The notes under the pieces were generated by a model. That model searched no databases and was not told the origin of the DNA. It saw nothing but the letters and a program-made list of their open reading frames with translations. This document shows, one piece after another, positions 47,187 to 60,160 of a stretch of DNA of 64,000 nt. The stretch is taken from the NCBI GenBank assembly GCA_037954235.1, contig JBBMOA010000008.1, positions 2,695,001 through 2,759,000 on the forward strand, in the 5' to 3' direction. This stretch comes from Aulostomus chinensis. Lineage: Eukaryota; Chordata; Actinopteri; Syngnathiformes; Aulostomidae. Numbering within the stretch: the first letter of the stretch is position 1; each line of letters begins with the position of its first letter. A program made the position numbers and the translations under genes.

Positions 47187-47188
<2 letters not shown>

Positions 47189-47567
47189 AATCAGTAGTTG
47201 AATACATATTGCTGTGGTTTTCCTACATGCATGATGGTAGTGGATTCCCTGTGTTGAGGAGGAACAACTGCTCCATTTTTTGGCAACCAGAATGAAAACT
47301 ATCCATATTAAAGCCTCCATAAAGCTGCTCATAGGTCCTCAAAACCTCAATAATGCGTTTTGTGGATCTCAGACCTTAATCAAGTTGATTGGTTTATTCA
47401 GTTCATAGCAGAAGTAGATGGGTCAGAGACAGAATATATGATGTACACACGTATCCGGGCAACCGACGAGCACGCTAGCCTGTGCGGAGCCTTGAGCAGC
47501 ATAATTCCAGCTTTAATAATAGTGTCTGTTTATTGACAGACTCAAAAAACCTGTGTACACTGCTATG

Positions 47568-47570
<3 letters not shown>

Positions 47571-47635
<65 letters not shown>

Positions 47636-47639
47636 CACA

Positions 47640-47671
<32 letters not shown>
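47571..47671. repeat. Long (AC)n microsatellite with CTCACA interruption
   Basis: An AC run of about 62 bases, a short CTCACACTC interruption, then a second AC run. Confidence 0.98.
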
Positions 47672-47672
<1 letters not shown>

Positions 47673-49126
47673 GCTCACTCTCTTGTACTCTCACTTTCTG
47701 TATTAGTGGAGACAAGAATAGTGCCATCATGAGGGCTGGTGCCTTTCAGAGCAAAGAGAAATTGACTGAATAGCTGCTTTCAGACTCTTGCAGGGAGATA
47801 ATGGACATGAAAGTACAGGTTCATCTCTTTTGTACAGCTGCACCCTAACAACAGTCCTAAGATGGAATAAACATTCAAAAGAAAGGTGAAAACACATGAT
47901 TTGTGTCTTTGTAAAGTGCTTTTTGAGAACTTTCACCATTTTTTTTTTTATGAATATTCAGTTAAACTCAAGTGTGTTAGCTTGGCTGGTTGTAGCTGGT
48001 GTGAAAGATGTGAACGCGTCTCACTTCTGAACGCTGTAGACGATAGGTGCCAAATTCACGCCCGTGACACTACGAGTCAGACTGGACTTGCAAATTTGAG
48101 GACTTTCGATGAAATAGTTGTGCCTTCCCTCGTGTTCCTGACTGAAGTCGGGACTCCAGAGGGTACAAGTGGAGTGGAGTCATCAGAATCTGCTCACTGC
48201 TCACACGGGCACCCTTGACTTTCAAGGAAAGCGTATGAAAGGAAAACATTTTGGATTAATTTTTTTCCCCCCCAAAAAATTCATTGTCACATTATTTTGC
48301 ATTTGCGGCAGAACTCTGTATTTATTTTGTGTTTCCCTTGTTGATGTCTGCTGAATGTTTGGAGTGTGCGGCCGGTTCCAGAGGGGTCGACCTCTCTGGG
48401 CATGTCCGTCCAGTAAATCGGACACAAACGCGGCAGAGCTGCTGCATCATTAGTCGAAGGCTGTTGATGTGTTTTGTGTAATGATTTTATGGTTTGCTGC
48501 CCAATATGTTTTTGGTAGAATCACAAAGAGCAGACGAGTGTGAAATTTGGCTACACAAATGACAGGAATGTACAACACAAAGAGGGAAGCTGTAAAGAGA
48601 TGGATCTCATGCTCAGGACCAACCGGGCCGGACAAAGTCGGGTCTACGTGTGCTGAATTCTCAGGGTGTTGCTCTGGATCATGTTATTGCACCGCAGCTT
48701 CAGTCCAAATGATGATACACACCATCTGCTAAAAGTTAAAGGAATGAATGATAAATCTCTTCCCACCATCTATATATTTTTTACACAAATAATGATGAAC
48801 AGGTTTCATGAATGGCATGTGCATGCAAGCAACACAGCAGGGATCCCATTTATCCAAAAAATAATGGCAGTCTGAAACTTCCATCTGCTTTCAGATTTCG
48901 CCTCAGATGTCCTTGCACTTCCCTCATAGGTGTTTAATGCAAATGCTTGCTGTTGCCTCCAACTTGGCAAGAAAGGCTTTATACAAGCAAAGAAACTGTG
49001 GAAACTCAGCAGCCGCCATGGTTTAGTCCACGGCCATCCGATCACTGCTCTTCATAGTGCGGCAATTATTGACCTTAAAAACTCAGAAGCAGGAGGAAGC
49101 CAGGATTACAGAAGCAGTTGATTGTA
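47672..49126. other. Non-coding stretch with a 22-bp near-palindrome
   Basis: No credible gene. CCAGAGGGGTCGACCTCTCTGG at 48378-48399 is a near-perfect palindrome, with one mismatched base pair per half-site comparison. Confidence 0.45.
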
Positions 49127-49164
49127 CCCCCCCCCCCCCCCACACACACACACACACACACACA
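49127..49164. repeat. Poly-C followed by (AC)n
   Basis: Fifteen C pass directly into an AC run of about 11 units. Confidence 0.96.
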
Positions 49165-50008
49165 TACCTCCATTTTCACTCCTGTGACGCTCAAAGAAGA
49201 AGTCTGTCACATTGTGCCTTTGAGCTTGAGTCAGTTCTGGGTTCATGTCTTGGAGAGTGTTGCATCTCTGTGTCATGGAAACAGAGCCAGGCGCTCACGT
49301 GGCTCTCAGGTCAGGTGCATATTCCACTTTGGATACTTTGTTTTCAGTCGGCAGACAGAGATGATTTTTCAATATCATTAATGTTATGCGCTGATTATAA
49401 CTGTCATTTACTGTCTTTTAATGTTGATGTTGGAGTACTGCGTGTATGTGGGGGGTCCTCAAGTATTGATGCGTGCGTCTGTTGACAGTATAACGTCTGG
49501 GAAGTTGAATGTGAAAATGTTGGTGCTTTCAAAGAAGAAGAAGAAGGTGGTTGTCGAGTAGTTGGGTTCATGTAAACGCCATCAGCAGTGTCCAGGCAGG
49601 CTCAGCTGCTTTGATTTGAAAATGCCGGGACATCGGCTCAGCGTGTTGTTGGATGCACACAACCAGAGAGAGAGAGAGAGAGAGAGACCCACAATGTTTA
49701 ATTTTGTCAAAATTGGAATATCATTGGAATTGGTTTCTGATTTAGAATGGAATGGTGACACAGCTGGTTTTCTGAGCACTGATGCGTCACACTGGCCGTT
49801 CAGTCATGTGACCGTCCACTGCTGAACGACATTGTCCAAACTGAGAGGTTCCAGCTGTTTACGAAGTTTAGAGCTTCTTTTCTAAGGACATGTTCATGCT
49901 GACTTCATGTCCTGACTGGCTCAGCAAGAGAGTTATTGTTTGTTCCAGTGATATACTGATGGCGTGTTATTGCTAATGACACCATGTTCTGAAGCTTAAT
50001 GACTGAGT
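49165..50008. other. Non-coding stretch with short (GA)n tract
   Basis: No credible gene. A GA run lies at 49665-49687. Confidence 0.45.
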
Positions 50009-50230
50009 AACAACCCAGGGCCTCGGGCTGGAGGGGCCCCCCAGTCCCCCCAGTGGATACATTTGCCTGCAGCAACAGCAGGAGAGAGAGAGAGAGAGAG
50101 ACAGACAGAGAGAGAGAGACAGACAGACAGACAGAGAGAGAGAGAGAGACATCAATTCCACTAATTTGGGTTGGCCCAGGAGGTGATGGGTCATCTTGGA
50201 GCCCGGGGCCCCAGAGCACTTAAGGCCCCT
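50009..50230. repeat. (GA)n/(GACA)n tract inside GGCCC-rich repeat-like DNA
   Basis: A compound purine tract of GA and GACA units at 50082-50150 is flanked by GGGCCTCGGGCTGGAGGGGCC on the left and GGAGCCCGGGGCCCCAGAGC on the right. The flanks resemble the GGCCC-rich relic at 38.7 kb, so the microsatellite probably expanded inside a dispersed repeat. Confidence 0.6.
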
Positions 50231-50648
50231 GGCATACTAATTCATGCCAAGCGGTAGCACGAAGCACAACTCCTTGACAGAATAAAGGTTAAGTAGAGAA
50301 AACAGATGTTTATTCACTGACACTTTATGTTTTTCTTAATATCGACCAATATATGAATGTTTTTCATTCTCAAATACTGTGATTATCTTCAGATCGGGTA
50401 TGGCTTGTAGTACCACCATAGAGAGAATATGAAATGCAAAGCCCCTGCTTAGAATTCAGAAGGACCAGTGCAGTCAGACCTGGACTGGTCCAGGTGGCTC
50501 AGGACTTCGTCTTTTTGTGTATTTCTAACAAACGTGTTTTTGGATTTTTTCATAGTGCTGCTTTCTGCTGAGTGGCCCTGAACATCTCTGATTCTTCAGG
50601 TGAAGGCCCCGTTGTGCATCACACCTCCCAGCACAGGTGATTACGCAA
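50231..50648. other. Non-coding stretch, nothing recognised
   Basis: No gene or repeat was recognised. Confidence 0.45.

Positions 50649-50722
<74 letters not shown>
50649..50722. repeat. Long (AC)n microsatellite
   Basis: A perfect AC run of about 36 units, among the longest perfect tracts in the window. Confidence 0.98.
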
Positions 50723-50724
<2 letters not shown>

Positions 50725-53090
50725 GCCTCAAAAAAAGCACTTAGATGTTGTGTGTCAGTGACCAACTCAGGCAAGAGCAGGAGACCGTTAGCCGCCATTA
50801 AAGTGACGTGACTCATCGCAAGAGCGACCTCAGTCACATGACAGTGATACACACAGCTGGACACACAGTTTGAGCACCGCTGTAGGTGTGTATAAAAGTT
50901 GCCACCTGTTGTGTTTCAGCGGTTGCCTGCTTCATTGACAGGCTGTACTGTGGTGCAGGCTACAAGTAATAGTGGGACAATACAATCCTCTAGTATTAAA
51001 AAAGAAACTCTTATGTAGTTTAGAGTTTCAAAAGAATTTAAAAAATGTCATCATTGATAATGATGATAATAATAATGATAATATTGATGTTTTGCTGCAG
51101 TTGTCGCAGCGGTCAAAGGCAATCTCAGATGAAGCTCTTAGAACCAGCGGGAGGTGTGACACGAACTGTCACACACTCTGTAAAAGTTTGCGTGCGCAGT
51201 TCAAGATCAGATGGATGTGGAGGCATGTCTCAGCCCCGCCATTGCTTGGTCGAGCCGTTGTTACATTCTTCGGTGTGTACAGTGTCAGAATGCGTCCTGC
51301 GGGGAGGATGAGTGTGTGTGCTGCATGACGAGCATGAACCCAACCATGCTCAAGCTGTGTTGCTGTGATAGTTCACAACCTCAGCGAAGTGAGGAACAGC
51401 CTGTGTGAGAGGCATGATGCTAATTTCTTGGCTAGTCAAGCATGAGTCTGCTAATACACATCTGTGTCCGTGCTGGGTGAACACAAACATCTATGTACAA
51501 CCTGAGGGCTAACTTGGCCTGCATGCCTCTGGCGGTCTTACATGTGGGTGTAATTCACTAGGTTGGCATTTGTTTACCTGAGTACAACGTGACAAGTTTT
51601 GTAGCGAGTGTGTAGGTTGGTGTTTTACTCTGGAGATGATATTCACTACATCTGCGCTGACACCTCAGTGTATAAATGTGCCTCACAGAGGATAATAAAG
51701 AAGCGAGTCTCCATAGTTGATTGCAGGAGTTCATCACAAATGTAGCTTTATTTTTAGCTTGCTAGTAAAGGGCGCCCATTCTTAGCGTACACAAACACCT
51801 CAGTGAGATGAAGACAAACAGTGTAGTATTATTTATCTGCTCCCTCCTTGTTCTGCACATTTATGAAAGTGCCAGTTTCTTTGTTTACCGAACGTTTGTG
51901 ACACTTTGGGGTCATGCAGTCATTAAGATTTTCTAGGCGTTATCACATTTCCTCTGAACCACTGTCCTGCCGAGGAAATAGACAACAGCTCATAAGTGTG
52001 AGCGGTGGAAGTGACGGATGCCATCTGGCGGCTGCAGTAATTATGACCACAGGACAGAAGACAATCACATGATGTCAGATGGTGAGAACCCTTTGAGCTG
52101 AACTGGATGATGAAGAAGTATCCAGCTGATGTCTTTAGCAACACGTTTCATAGGCAGGAAAGATGAGTGCAATCTAAAACTTACTGTGTTGTTGTTCCTG
52201 ATGACATGACATCCAAACCATAAAACTCACTCACAGGTTGTTTCTATTTTAAGCTCTTTCCTTTGAGGATATTTCAGATTTTGATAGACTTACTAAAGGT
52301 TGACCATTACCCCCTAATCCACTTTATTCCCTCTCTTCTTCCTTACTTGGACCCTGAAGCAGGCCCTCAGGGAGCATGAAAGCCAATCAAATGTCTTTAA
52401 CGCGGTGGAGATGGTTCCTGGGGGACCGTAAAGACCAATAAAGAGGCCAGGAAATATAGGAGCGAAAATGAAGAATCCTCCCGTAGAGCGTTAGTCACCG
52501 GACTCTTTCTGTCTCGCTGCTTTGTTTTTCTCTTCGTCTCTGAGCGCCGAGATCTTTATCTTTTGTTCTACGATACCTGACAAGGAAGAGAATGCCACTG
52601 TTCATTACATCCTTACATTTACTTTTTACCAGCTGGTTCAGAGAATCCAACCACAAACTCAGCGTTCTTCCATACACACCTAAAACACATTCTACGTCCT
52701 GCTGGTGAATATGTTTGTTTATTGATTATGACTTATTCTCTCCATTCAGTAACTGTGTAAACTACAGTAAGAAGGTACAAAAGTAATACATCCCAGAGTC
52801 CTGAGAAGAGCCAGCGGCCTCTCGCCAGCATGAGCACACCTGCTGGGGATGTCACAGGCTTCTAGACAACACCTTTAAACACACCAGCACGATGATAGTC
52901 AGACCACTGGAGGTCAGCGACACCCCCACTGCTACCAGAGGGCCGTGAGAGGGTCACTGGTCAGTCCTTTTTAAAGTGCTGAGATTAGAGCTGAAGGGAT
53001 TTGGACTTTATCGGTACAGCAATGGACTCAGTATTCTGCTTTGTGGTTTGATGTTGTTGTACGGAATCATTCAGTATTAATCACTCAGGT
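50723..53090. other. Non-coding stretch, nothing recognised
   Basis: About 2.4 kb without credible genes. An (ATG/ATA)-rich patch lies at 51056-51085. Confidence 0.45.
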
Positions 53091-53115
53091 GTGTGTGTGT
53101 GTGTGTGTGTGTGTT
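53091..53115. repeat. (GT)n microsatellite
   Basis: A perfect GT run of about 12 units. Confidence 0.95.
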
Positions 53116-54600
53116 GTAAATCTCCATAGCCTGGCTCCTCCTCACCTTTCCTTTCTTCCTCATCCTCATCTTCGTCGTAGGGTGCTCTCCCTCGGGTTTG
53201 CAGCAGCTCAACAGTTGCTTCTGTCAAATCGTGACTGAAAACTCCGCTGTGTACCTTTAACATGTTCCACATTGGTCAGTTCTGTTTTACTGGTTATGTA
53301 AAGTGTCCCAAAAGGGTTTATAAACTAAGTATTCTACTATTAGGGGGAGGAGCCCTTTGAATGTGAGCTCACTCCATTTATTTATGCTGATTCGAACACA
53401 CAGCAGCACAAGACACTGAAACATGTTGCAAGCTCGTGAAAATTTTCTCCTGCATGCAGTTGCTAATTTTTTGACCTCGTAGCCACAGGCCCATTTAAGG
53501 CTGGCTGACCGACGCCGGTGTCACAGCTGTATCTTATCAGCGGCTGGTTGGCTGATATGCAGTGACATTAAAAGACGACAATGATTTGAAAATGTTGCTT
53601 CCAACTGTTTTCTTGGTCTTTATTTAAATGTTCAATGTTACTGTTTTTTTTATTTAGATTATTTGTTTGACTCATCAGCCTCTTATCGCTATAAACATTG
53701 TTGCGTAGAAAGGGTCTATTTTCATTCCAGCATATCGACTGCTCATGTCAGTCATCAGTGATATTTTTCCTGCTCTCTCTCCGCTGGTATCAGGCTCAAG
53801 ATTGCCCTCTGGGTCAGGCCTTAGTCTCAGTATGAGACCACATTGGACCGTGTTCCCCCAACAGGCTCAGTGTTCTGAGTCCTCTGCACTGAGTGATTGG
53901 CCTCTTTTACCTGAGTAAGAGGATGGATTCAAGGCTGTTTATTCTGCATTTGAGGAAGTAATGAAGAAACTCTTCCTGGACAACTTCGTTATTCAACAGT
54001 GTTTCATGGTCCATTTGTACTGAGCTGCACTTTTATGTGCTTGTTCAGGGAGAGTCGAACACACGCGCGCACACACACACACGTACACGCTCCTTGCAAC
54101 CTTGTCACTATTTGCATTCTGTCTGTGCTTGTGTGTAGTAACTATTTTGCATTTTGTGTGTGTGTGTGTGTGTGTGTGGGAGAGAAAGAGAGCGTGTTTG
54201 TGTCTGTGTTTGCGCGCTGCACATTTTAATTCGTCCAAAGACTTCTGGCATGAATCCAGTCATAATGTCCTCAATTTAACGTGATGAATTACTGTTGAGC
54301 AATTTGTCAGCTCGGGTCCACACCCGTATCAATCAATTAATCAATCTCTCCTTTTCTTTCTTTTTTTTTCAAACTCTGGCGGCAAACAAGACAATAAAAG
54401 GAGACAGAAACATTACATTAGAGGAACGATGAAAACAGAATAACAATCAAGTAGAAGAAAATACACAAATGATGTTGAATAGTTAAAATATTGACCAATG
54501 GTAAGTTCTGATAAGGAATCCAGAATAAAGGAGTGAGTTTAATTTTACTTTGAATGATTTCAGTGCTGTTGGAATGGCTCCGAGCACAAAAACTAAAAGG
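53116..54600. other. Non-coding stretch with short AC/GT tracts
   Basis: No credible gene. Short tracts lie at 54060-54090 (AC) and 54156-54178 (GT). Confidence 0.45.
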
Positions 54601-54910
54601 TGCCTCATCCTACTTCATGTACTTGAAGCAATCAATCTAAGTGACAGGCAACCAATGGAAGTGTAATGTGTTCTCTCCTTTGAGTCACAGGCATCTCTGG
54701 AGCAGGAGAGTTCTGAATAGTTAGTGATTTATGACGCTTTGGGGCAGAGCAGACAGGAGGGCCTTGCAGTCGTCCAGCCGGCTGGATGTGAAAGAGGAAT
54801 GACTGCACTTCAGCAACAGTTCTCCGATGATAAAAAGCTAATTTGGTGATATACCCTGTATGCACACCAGAGGTTAGTTCTGAGTCACAGATGACATTTG
54901 TTGAGCAGAA
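54601..54910 (-). pseudogene. LINE reverse-transcriptase C-terminal fragment, decayed
   Basis: On the minus strand, bases 54783-54763 translate to S-R-L-D-D-C-K, followed in frame by A-L-L-S-A-L-P. This matches the conserved SRLDYCN-(A/S)LL motif in the C-terminal (thumb) part of fish L2/CR1-like LINE reverse transcriptases. The sequence that follows, about finding the N-A-A-A / R-R-E-H-I-T region (54700-54660), is recognisable but frame-broken. It is older and more diverged than the copy at the right end of the window. Confidence 0.6.
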
Positions 54911-56165
54911 GCCACAATAGCCAAGTGTTTTGGATTTTTCTTTGAGGGCATACAATGACAAAGTGCAGAAAAATACTTAAACAGTGGAAACAGTGGAAAT
55001 ACTTCACCAATCCTTAACATTCCCCAAGCTGAAAGAGTGTGCGAGCGCCAGAATCACACCGATTATTGGTAAATTCTTCACTCTGCTCCTGAATAAGCCA
55101 CACTTGTCCAAGGTCTTGAACAGTGATTGGTCGGGGTACTGCTGTATTGTTCAGACTGTTGTCATGATGACTTTAAAGTTTTTCCCATGAAAAGTAAAGC
55201 AGTGCACTGTGCTAACCCATGTAATTAAGAGGCAGGAGGAGAGACGAGCGAGACATTCCGACATTTTCGACTGATTTTAGACCCACGATCAGCACATTTT
55301 TGTCATGTTTCTTAAATCAAACTGGATGTTTTAGTTGAGATGGCGGGACTTTTTCAGCCATTGTTTACAGTTTATTTGAATTTTAACCTTTCCTCAAATA
55401 TGCTGCTCAAATATGTGGGAACATTTTTTTTCTGTACCACACATTTCTCACATCAATGTGGTCAGAACCATTCTTAAGTGTACTGTTGGTAAACTTGTGT
55501 GCAACCCGGCTGCCATGTTGGAAACAACTGAAGCACCGACCAACTGTACAGGACCAATGACCTCGTCCGTTATTGAAAATTTGTAGGAAAATGCATGAAT
55601 TGTGTGTTTTTATATATTTTTTGGAAGAACCCCTGCCAATGTTCTATGAGAATACATGATCTAATTGCGTTTTCCAGCAATTGCAGAAACAAATGATGTC
55701 ACTCTGATGACTTATCTGACGTGCAGACCGTTTTGAAAGACAAAATAATTCTGGGTCTGATCCCAGAATAAGAGCTTAGGCTGACACACAGGGCCGTCTC
55801 TGACACTGCTGGCCCTAAATAATGAAATTAAACCACAACAGAAAGCTCCAAACTGCTCAAAGCCACCGAAAGCTTCTGTATGCTGTGAGTCCAACCTGAG
55901 TAAATGATGTACATGAACGGTGTGACAGCTAAGGCTTCCTGTGCTTCCTGCAGTTTGTATACTGGGCCACTATAAATACCAGGTTTTGAGTCCCAATTAC
56001 CAAGTGTCCAGGCATGGCTTCAACTATTCCAGGCCAAAGACCTGAATTTGGCCCTAACAGCGCCTCTGCTCTGGAGCTGGCGTGTGTGTGATTCAACACA
56101 TGTTCCATTCTCATTCATGGCAGAGAACAAAACCCTCCAAGGCTGCAGTAATCAAAGCCCTTTGT
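54911..56165. other. Non-coding stretch, nothing recognised
   Basis: No credible gene. A GGGCCGTCTCTGACACTGCT segment near 55791 faintly resembles the GGCCC-type relics elsewhere. Confidence 0.4.
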
Positions 56166-56300
56166 TGATGAGAATCCTGCTCCACTTATTAAAAAGGTCT
56201 CGTTAGCATATTGTTAATGTAATTGTAAACTTAATTACTAATTAGGAGGCTAATTGCTAATTGCATTGATTCAATGTGGAACTGATGTGTGGAGATTGCC
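56166..56300. promoter_or_regulatory. Homeodomain-motif cluster, candidate enhancer core
   Basis: Within about 100 bases there are many TAAT/ATTA cores: TTAGCATATTGTTAATGTAA, then CTTAATTACTAATTAGGAGG and CTAATTGCTAATTGCATTG. The sequence is not a simple repeat. Dense TAATTA/CTAATTAG sites are typical of vertebrate developmental enhancers bound by homeodomain proteins. Conservation and activity cannot be seen here. Confidence 0.35.
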
Positions 56301-57600
56301 TTTAAAGTGGTAGAGAGTGCTAGTGAACTTGTGAGTGTTGCTCTTGTTTCCAGGTGTAATTAAAGGTGGCTGTGGGTGATTAGTGTTGGTGTGGTGGTGC
56401 TGACGTGGGCCTCTGTATCAGCTTGTTTACGGTAATCAGGTGACGTTGTGTTGGAGGTGGTACTCAGGACGTCAGCTGAGATGAAGTGAGAACGGAGCCT
56501 CACTTAAGCCGACCGCCGTCGCTGCGGTAGCGCATCACATCTATCCATCGCCTTGGTTGCTGTTGGGAGAGACACAACTCAGACGCTTTACTTGTAATTT
56601 ATCAACGTTGGATCTCACTTTCAATGTGTAGATGTGATCCTGATGGGATCCAATCACAAGGGGACAGTTCTGCCCAGTGAGTTCACACTCGGCCTTTAAA
56701 CGTGTCTCCTGTGATTGGATCTAGCTTCAACTCTCTGTATGCACCTAAACACATCCATCACTTCAGTTTGCAGTGGTTTTATTTGACAAATTGACTTTAA
56801 TACAGCAGCCCATGAGAGCACATTGCTCAAAACATGCAGGCCTGAAAGGTGTATTTGTTGCTTTGGATCGTGTAGAGCAACACATCTGATCCAGTCACTG
56901 CCATTTTTAATACATGAGGATGTTCAGGTTGATGGTGGCTGTTTGAGAGATGGAGAGAGATATCAGCTGCGGGTCCAGGGCTATCAGTTTCACAATTATA
57001 GAACAAAGGAGAAGCTGGCGATACTTTTCTAATGTTTATCAGTCAGAGATTAAAAGCAGAGGAGAGAAAAATCACAGCGATGCTTGTTCCTAACAAACCA
57101 AGCAGCCTAAGAGGGTTGATGCATTCGTAGTGATCTGTCTGTCTCCCTGAGCGTTGCACGCGTCGTAACAATAAGCTTCTGTTCACGTGCTCGGCCGTGG
57201 AACTTCTGCTGGAACAGAGGACATCAGGGAGGAGGCCCCTCCTGGGCCCTTCAGTGTGGCACGGGAGGCTTTTCCTTCACACTGCTGAAAGCATGTGGCC
57301 CAGACCACCTTCGGATGTGGTTTCAGTGATTGGGTCTCAGGATACATTGAGTGCGCAAACCTGCTTGTGACCGGACACAGGGCCTTGTTACATATGTGGG
57401 ACTTCCAGAACAACAGTACAGAGTGAAGGGGGACAGCGATCACCCATGTGCTCTTGAACATGTTTTGATTTCCTCAGCAGCCATTTGCTTTGCTCTCTGT
57501 CTCGGTCTCTCATTGGAGTTGCCTTTTTAAATGTTTCGATGAGGAGAGAAGATTGCTCTCTATCGCTTCCCTCACTTTATCTGGTTCTCACTGCAGGCTG
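56301..57600. other. Non-coding stretch, nothing recognised
   Basis: No credible gene or recognised repeat. Confidence 0.45.
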
Positions 57601-57665
57601 CCGCCACCACCACCACCACCACCACCACCACCACCACCGCCACCACCACCACCACCACCACCACC
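57601..57665. repeat. (CAC)n trinucleotide microsatellite
   Basis: About 20 CAC units with one CGC interruption. The poly-His, poly-Pro and poly-Gly frames through it have no protein-like flanks, so coding use is unlikely. Confidence 0.97.
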
Positions 57666-59590
57666 CTCTTGGATGATTGATCTTGCAGACATGAGTAACA
57701 GGGTCGACACATCATTTAGGAAACACACACACGCACACAACCACACACACCAACAGTTGTCTGTGTTAGCACACAACTAATGGGAGACAATGTTTGTTCA
57801 CGACCCCAGTTTGTCTGACACACACAGAGAAAAAGAGATCGTAAACAGAAGTGTTCAGTCAATCTCCCAGGCGGCGAGCGAGAGAGCGGTAAAGGTGGAC
57901 CGTTGGAAAGTGACAGATGTGGTGAGAGAGTAATCAGAGAAGAGGAAAGTTGGTTTCAGAGAGGGATTGAATGACATGAGGGGATGAGCGACGCCACAGG
58001 AGACTTTAAAGTTGAAATAACACACGAGTCTGTGGGAAACAACATATTCCTCAACACGGTTGACTAAGAATGACATTATTCCTCTTCAATCCGGCTCCCT
58101 GTCAATTATTATTGATTTTACTTCTTCTGCGGTTTAAGTAAAATAGATAACAGTTTGATTTGGACAAAAATACTTCATAATGATGTCAGATCCAAACGCA
58201 GATGTCAACTATATAAATGCTCCTTTATGCTCCATCATGTTTAACATTTGAGGCATCAGGAGACCAAATCAATATCTTTAATAACTTACGTTTTCTGCCA
58301 GTCTTCTTCTCTTCCATGGCAGAATCGAACGCCTGTGCCTCCACGCAGCAGGCTGGCATTCTCCATCGTGACACTCACTGTCTCTGACTGGAGCTTTGGG
58401 CCTGACGAGCCAGCTGACACAAATACAGCCTGTCTGAGATGAACTTGGTTCTCACACTCCCCCTCTGGTGAGGACAGTGGGTGAATGGGAAAACCAATCA
58501 TCTGAAATGGACAGTTTTATGGTTGTAATTCAACAGCCTTGTCATCATCCCTGAAGGTTATCTGAGTGGATTTTGCTGCGCTGGGAGCTTTTTCAGCTTC
58601 TGTTCTTGTATTTGTTTAATTAATAAATATTCATAGTCTGACTTGATCCAGCTTGACAGATTTTGTCATGTTTATTGTTTCATAATCCTTAATCCCTCTG
58701 ATCATGAATACACATAATAACTTGCTTGGCCTTGTTTTAAAGATGTTTAGTTAAGATTGGACAACACTGGAACATGTGGATGAATTCCAACATGGCGCAG
58801 AAATTTATAGGACTTCTCTTTATGGTGGTGGTGTTTTATGGTGCCAAACAGGAAGTGAGGTTCTCTCCGTGTCATAGTTTGACATGTCAAAACCAGAGAT
58901 GGTGCTTGTGGTGGACACCACTTTGAGGAAGCAAGAAAATATCATGCATCTTTTGACCACTAGGGGTGCTGCTGCAGACAGTTTGATGTGGACTGTTAAT
59001 ATGTTTGCTTTACGTGAGTCAAGGGAACATGGGTTCACCACCTGAGGTTCCCAGTTTGACCAGAAAAATCATGTGATAGGTTCGATGCTAATGTGTATAT
59101 TCCAAGGCATTTGGAGTATGATTTTATATATTGATTTATTTATTTGGACATACAGCTCAAAAGTTGCTTTTGCACCTGTTCTGACCCACTGGGGGCACTA
59201 GAGTGCCTGCAAGGTGGCAAAAGGAGTGAAGGGAGTGACCCCAATCTAAGTGTCAGTTGTGTTTGTTTTGTGGGCTGCTGCAGACACGCGGCCAGGAGAA
59301 GAGAAGTCATAGGGAAAGGAAGGAACACAAAGAACGAGTGCTTATGCAGCTTCACTGATTGGCCCCAATTAACATGTGTAATGATTTGGTTGCTCTGAGA
59401 TGACTTCGACTTCATAATGATGTGTTTGGTTGGTTTGAGCGTGAGAGTGAGAGAGCAGTGGAGTGTGTTTAATAACAGAGTACAAAAGAGTGCATTTCTA
59501 CGTGTGCATGTGTGCCACAGATCGTGTGTGGCGTTCCGACTCAGAACCTATTTCAGTTTTAAAGTAAGACATTGATGACATGATCTGAGA
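57666..59590. other. Non-coding stretch, nothing recognised
   Basis: No credible gene. GACCACTAGGGGTGCTGC near 58957 and CCCACTGGGGGCACTAG near 59186 are CTCF-like cores, but isolated motifs are not diagnostic. Confidence 0.4.
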
Positions 59591-59594
59591 GTGG

Positions 59595-59775
59595 AGATAT
59601 TTGGCAACCAAAGGGTCGCTGGTGCAATGCTCACTTTCCCCTGGTGACCATGTGGAAGTATCCTTGAGCAAGATACTGCCTCTCACTCAATGTCAGCTGG
59701 GGATTGGAACAGGCTCCATCCCCCCGCGAGCCTTAACAGATAAGCAGTATGGAAAATGGATGGATGGATGATCAT
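59595..59775 (+). mobile_element. LINE/SINE 3'-tail relic ending in ATGG repeats
   Basis: Plus-strand copy of the tail family: GTGGAAGTATCCTTGAGCAAG, GGGATTGGAACAGGCTCC, CCCCGCGAGCCTTAACAG, ATAAGCAGTATGGAAAATGG and then GATGGATGGATG. The ATGG tract marks the 3' end at about 59771. Only this last ~180 bases is recognisable, consistent with 5' truncation. Confidence 0.6.
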
Positions 59776-60160
59776 TGAGTGGGTTTTTATTATCATATCA
59801 GATTGTCAGACCTCCTGGATTAGTTTGGACAGTGATGTCAGAGGTAGAAGGAAGTGAAGGTAGCAAGCGGCTACAAGCTAAGCTAAAAGCTACGGCACAG
59901 AAGCTCCTGCTGTGTGACCATCCTTCTTACTCCTGTCCAGCAAGACGAACAAACTAAGTCTGGGGGGTGACATCAAACCGCAGCACAAAGACCTGTTTCA
60001 TGCCGATTGTGACTGAGACATGACTGCGTGTCCCGCCACTTCCTGGAACAACTGTTTCTCTGTCTGTAGTTGGCAGATTCACATACAGACTTCGTGATCA
60101 CATAATAGCTTTTGACATGGTGTATGTTGAGTTTTCCTGAATTATTTTTGTCTTAAAATC
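59776..60160. other. Non-coding stretch, nothing recognised
   Basis: No gene or repeat was recognised. Confidence 0.45.

Noticed and set aside
49118..49485. A 142-codon frame at 49057-49485.
   Set aside because: It reads through the poly-C/AC tract and has no recognisable domain.
57485..57780. Poly-His, poly-Pro and poly-Gly frames through the CAC repeat.
   Set aside because: Frames are open in three phases because of the trinucleotide repeat; no protein-like flanks.
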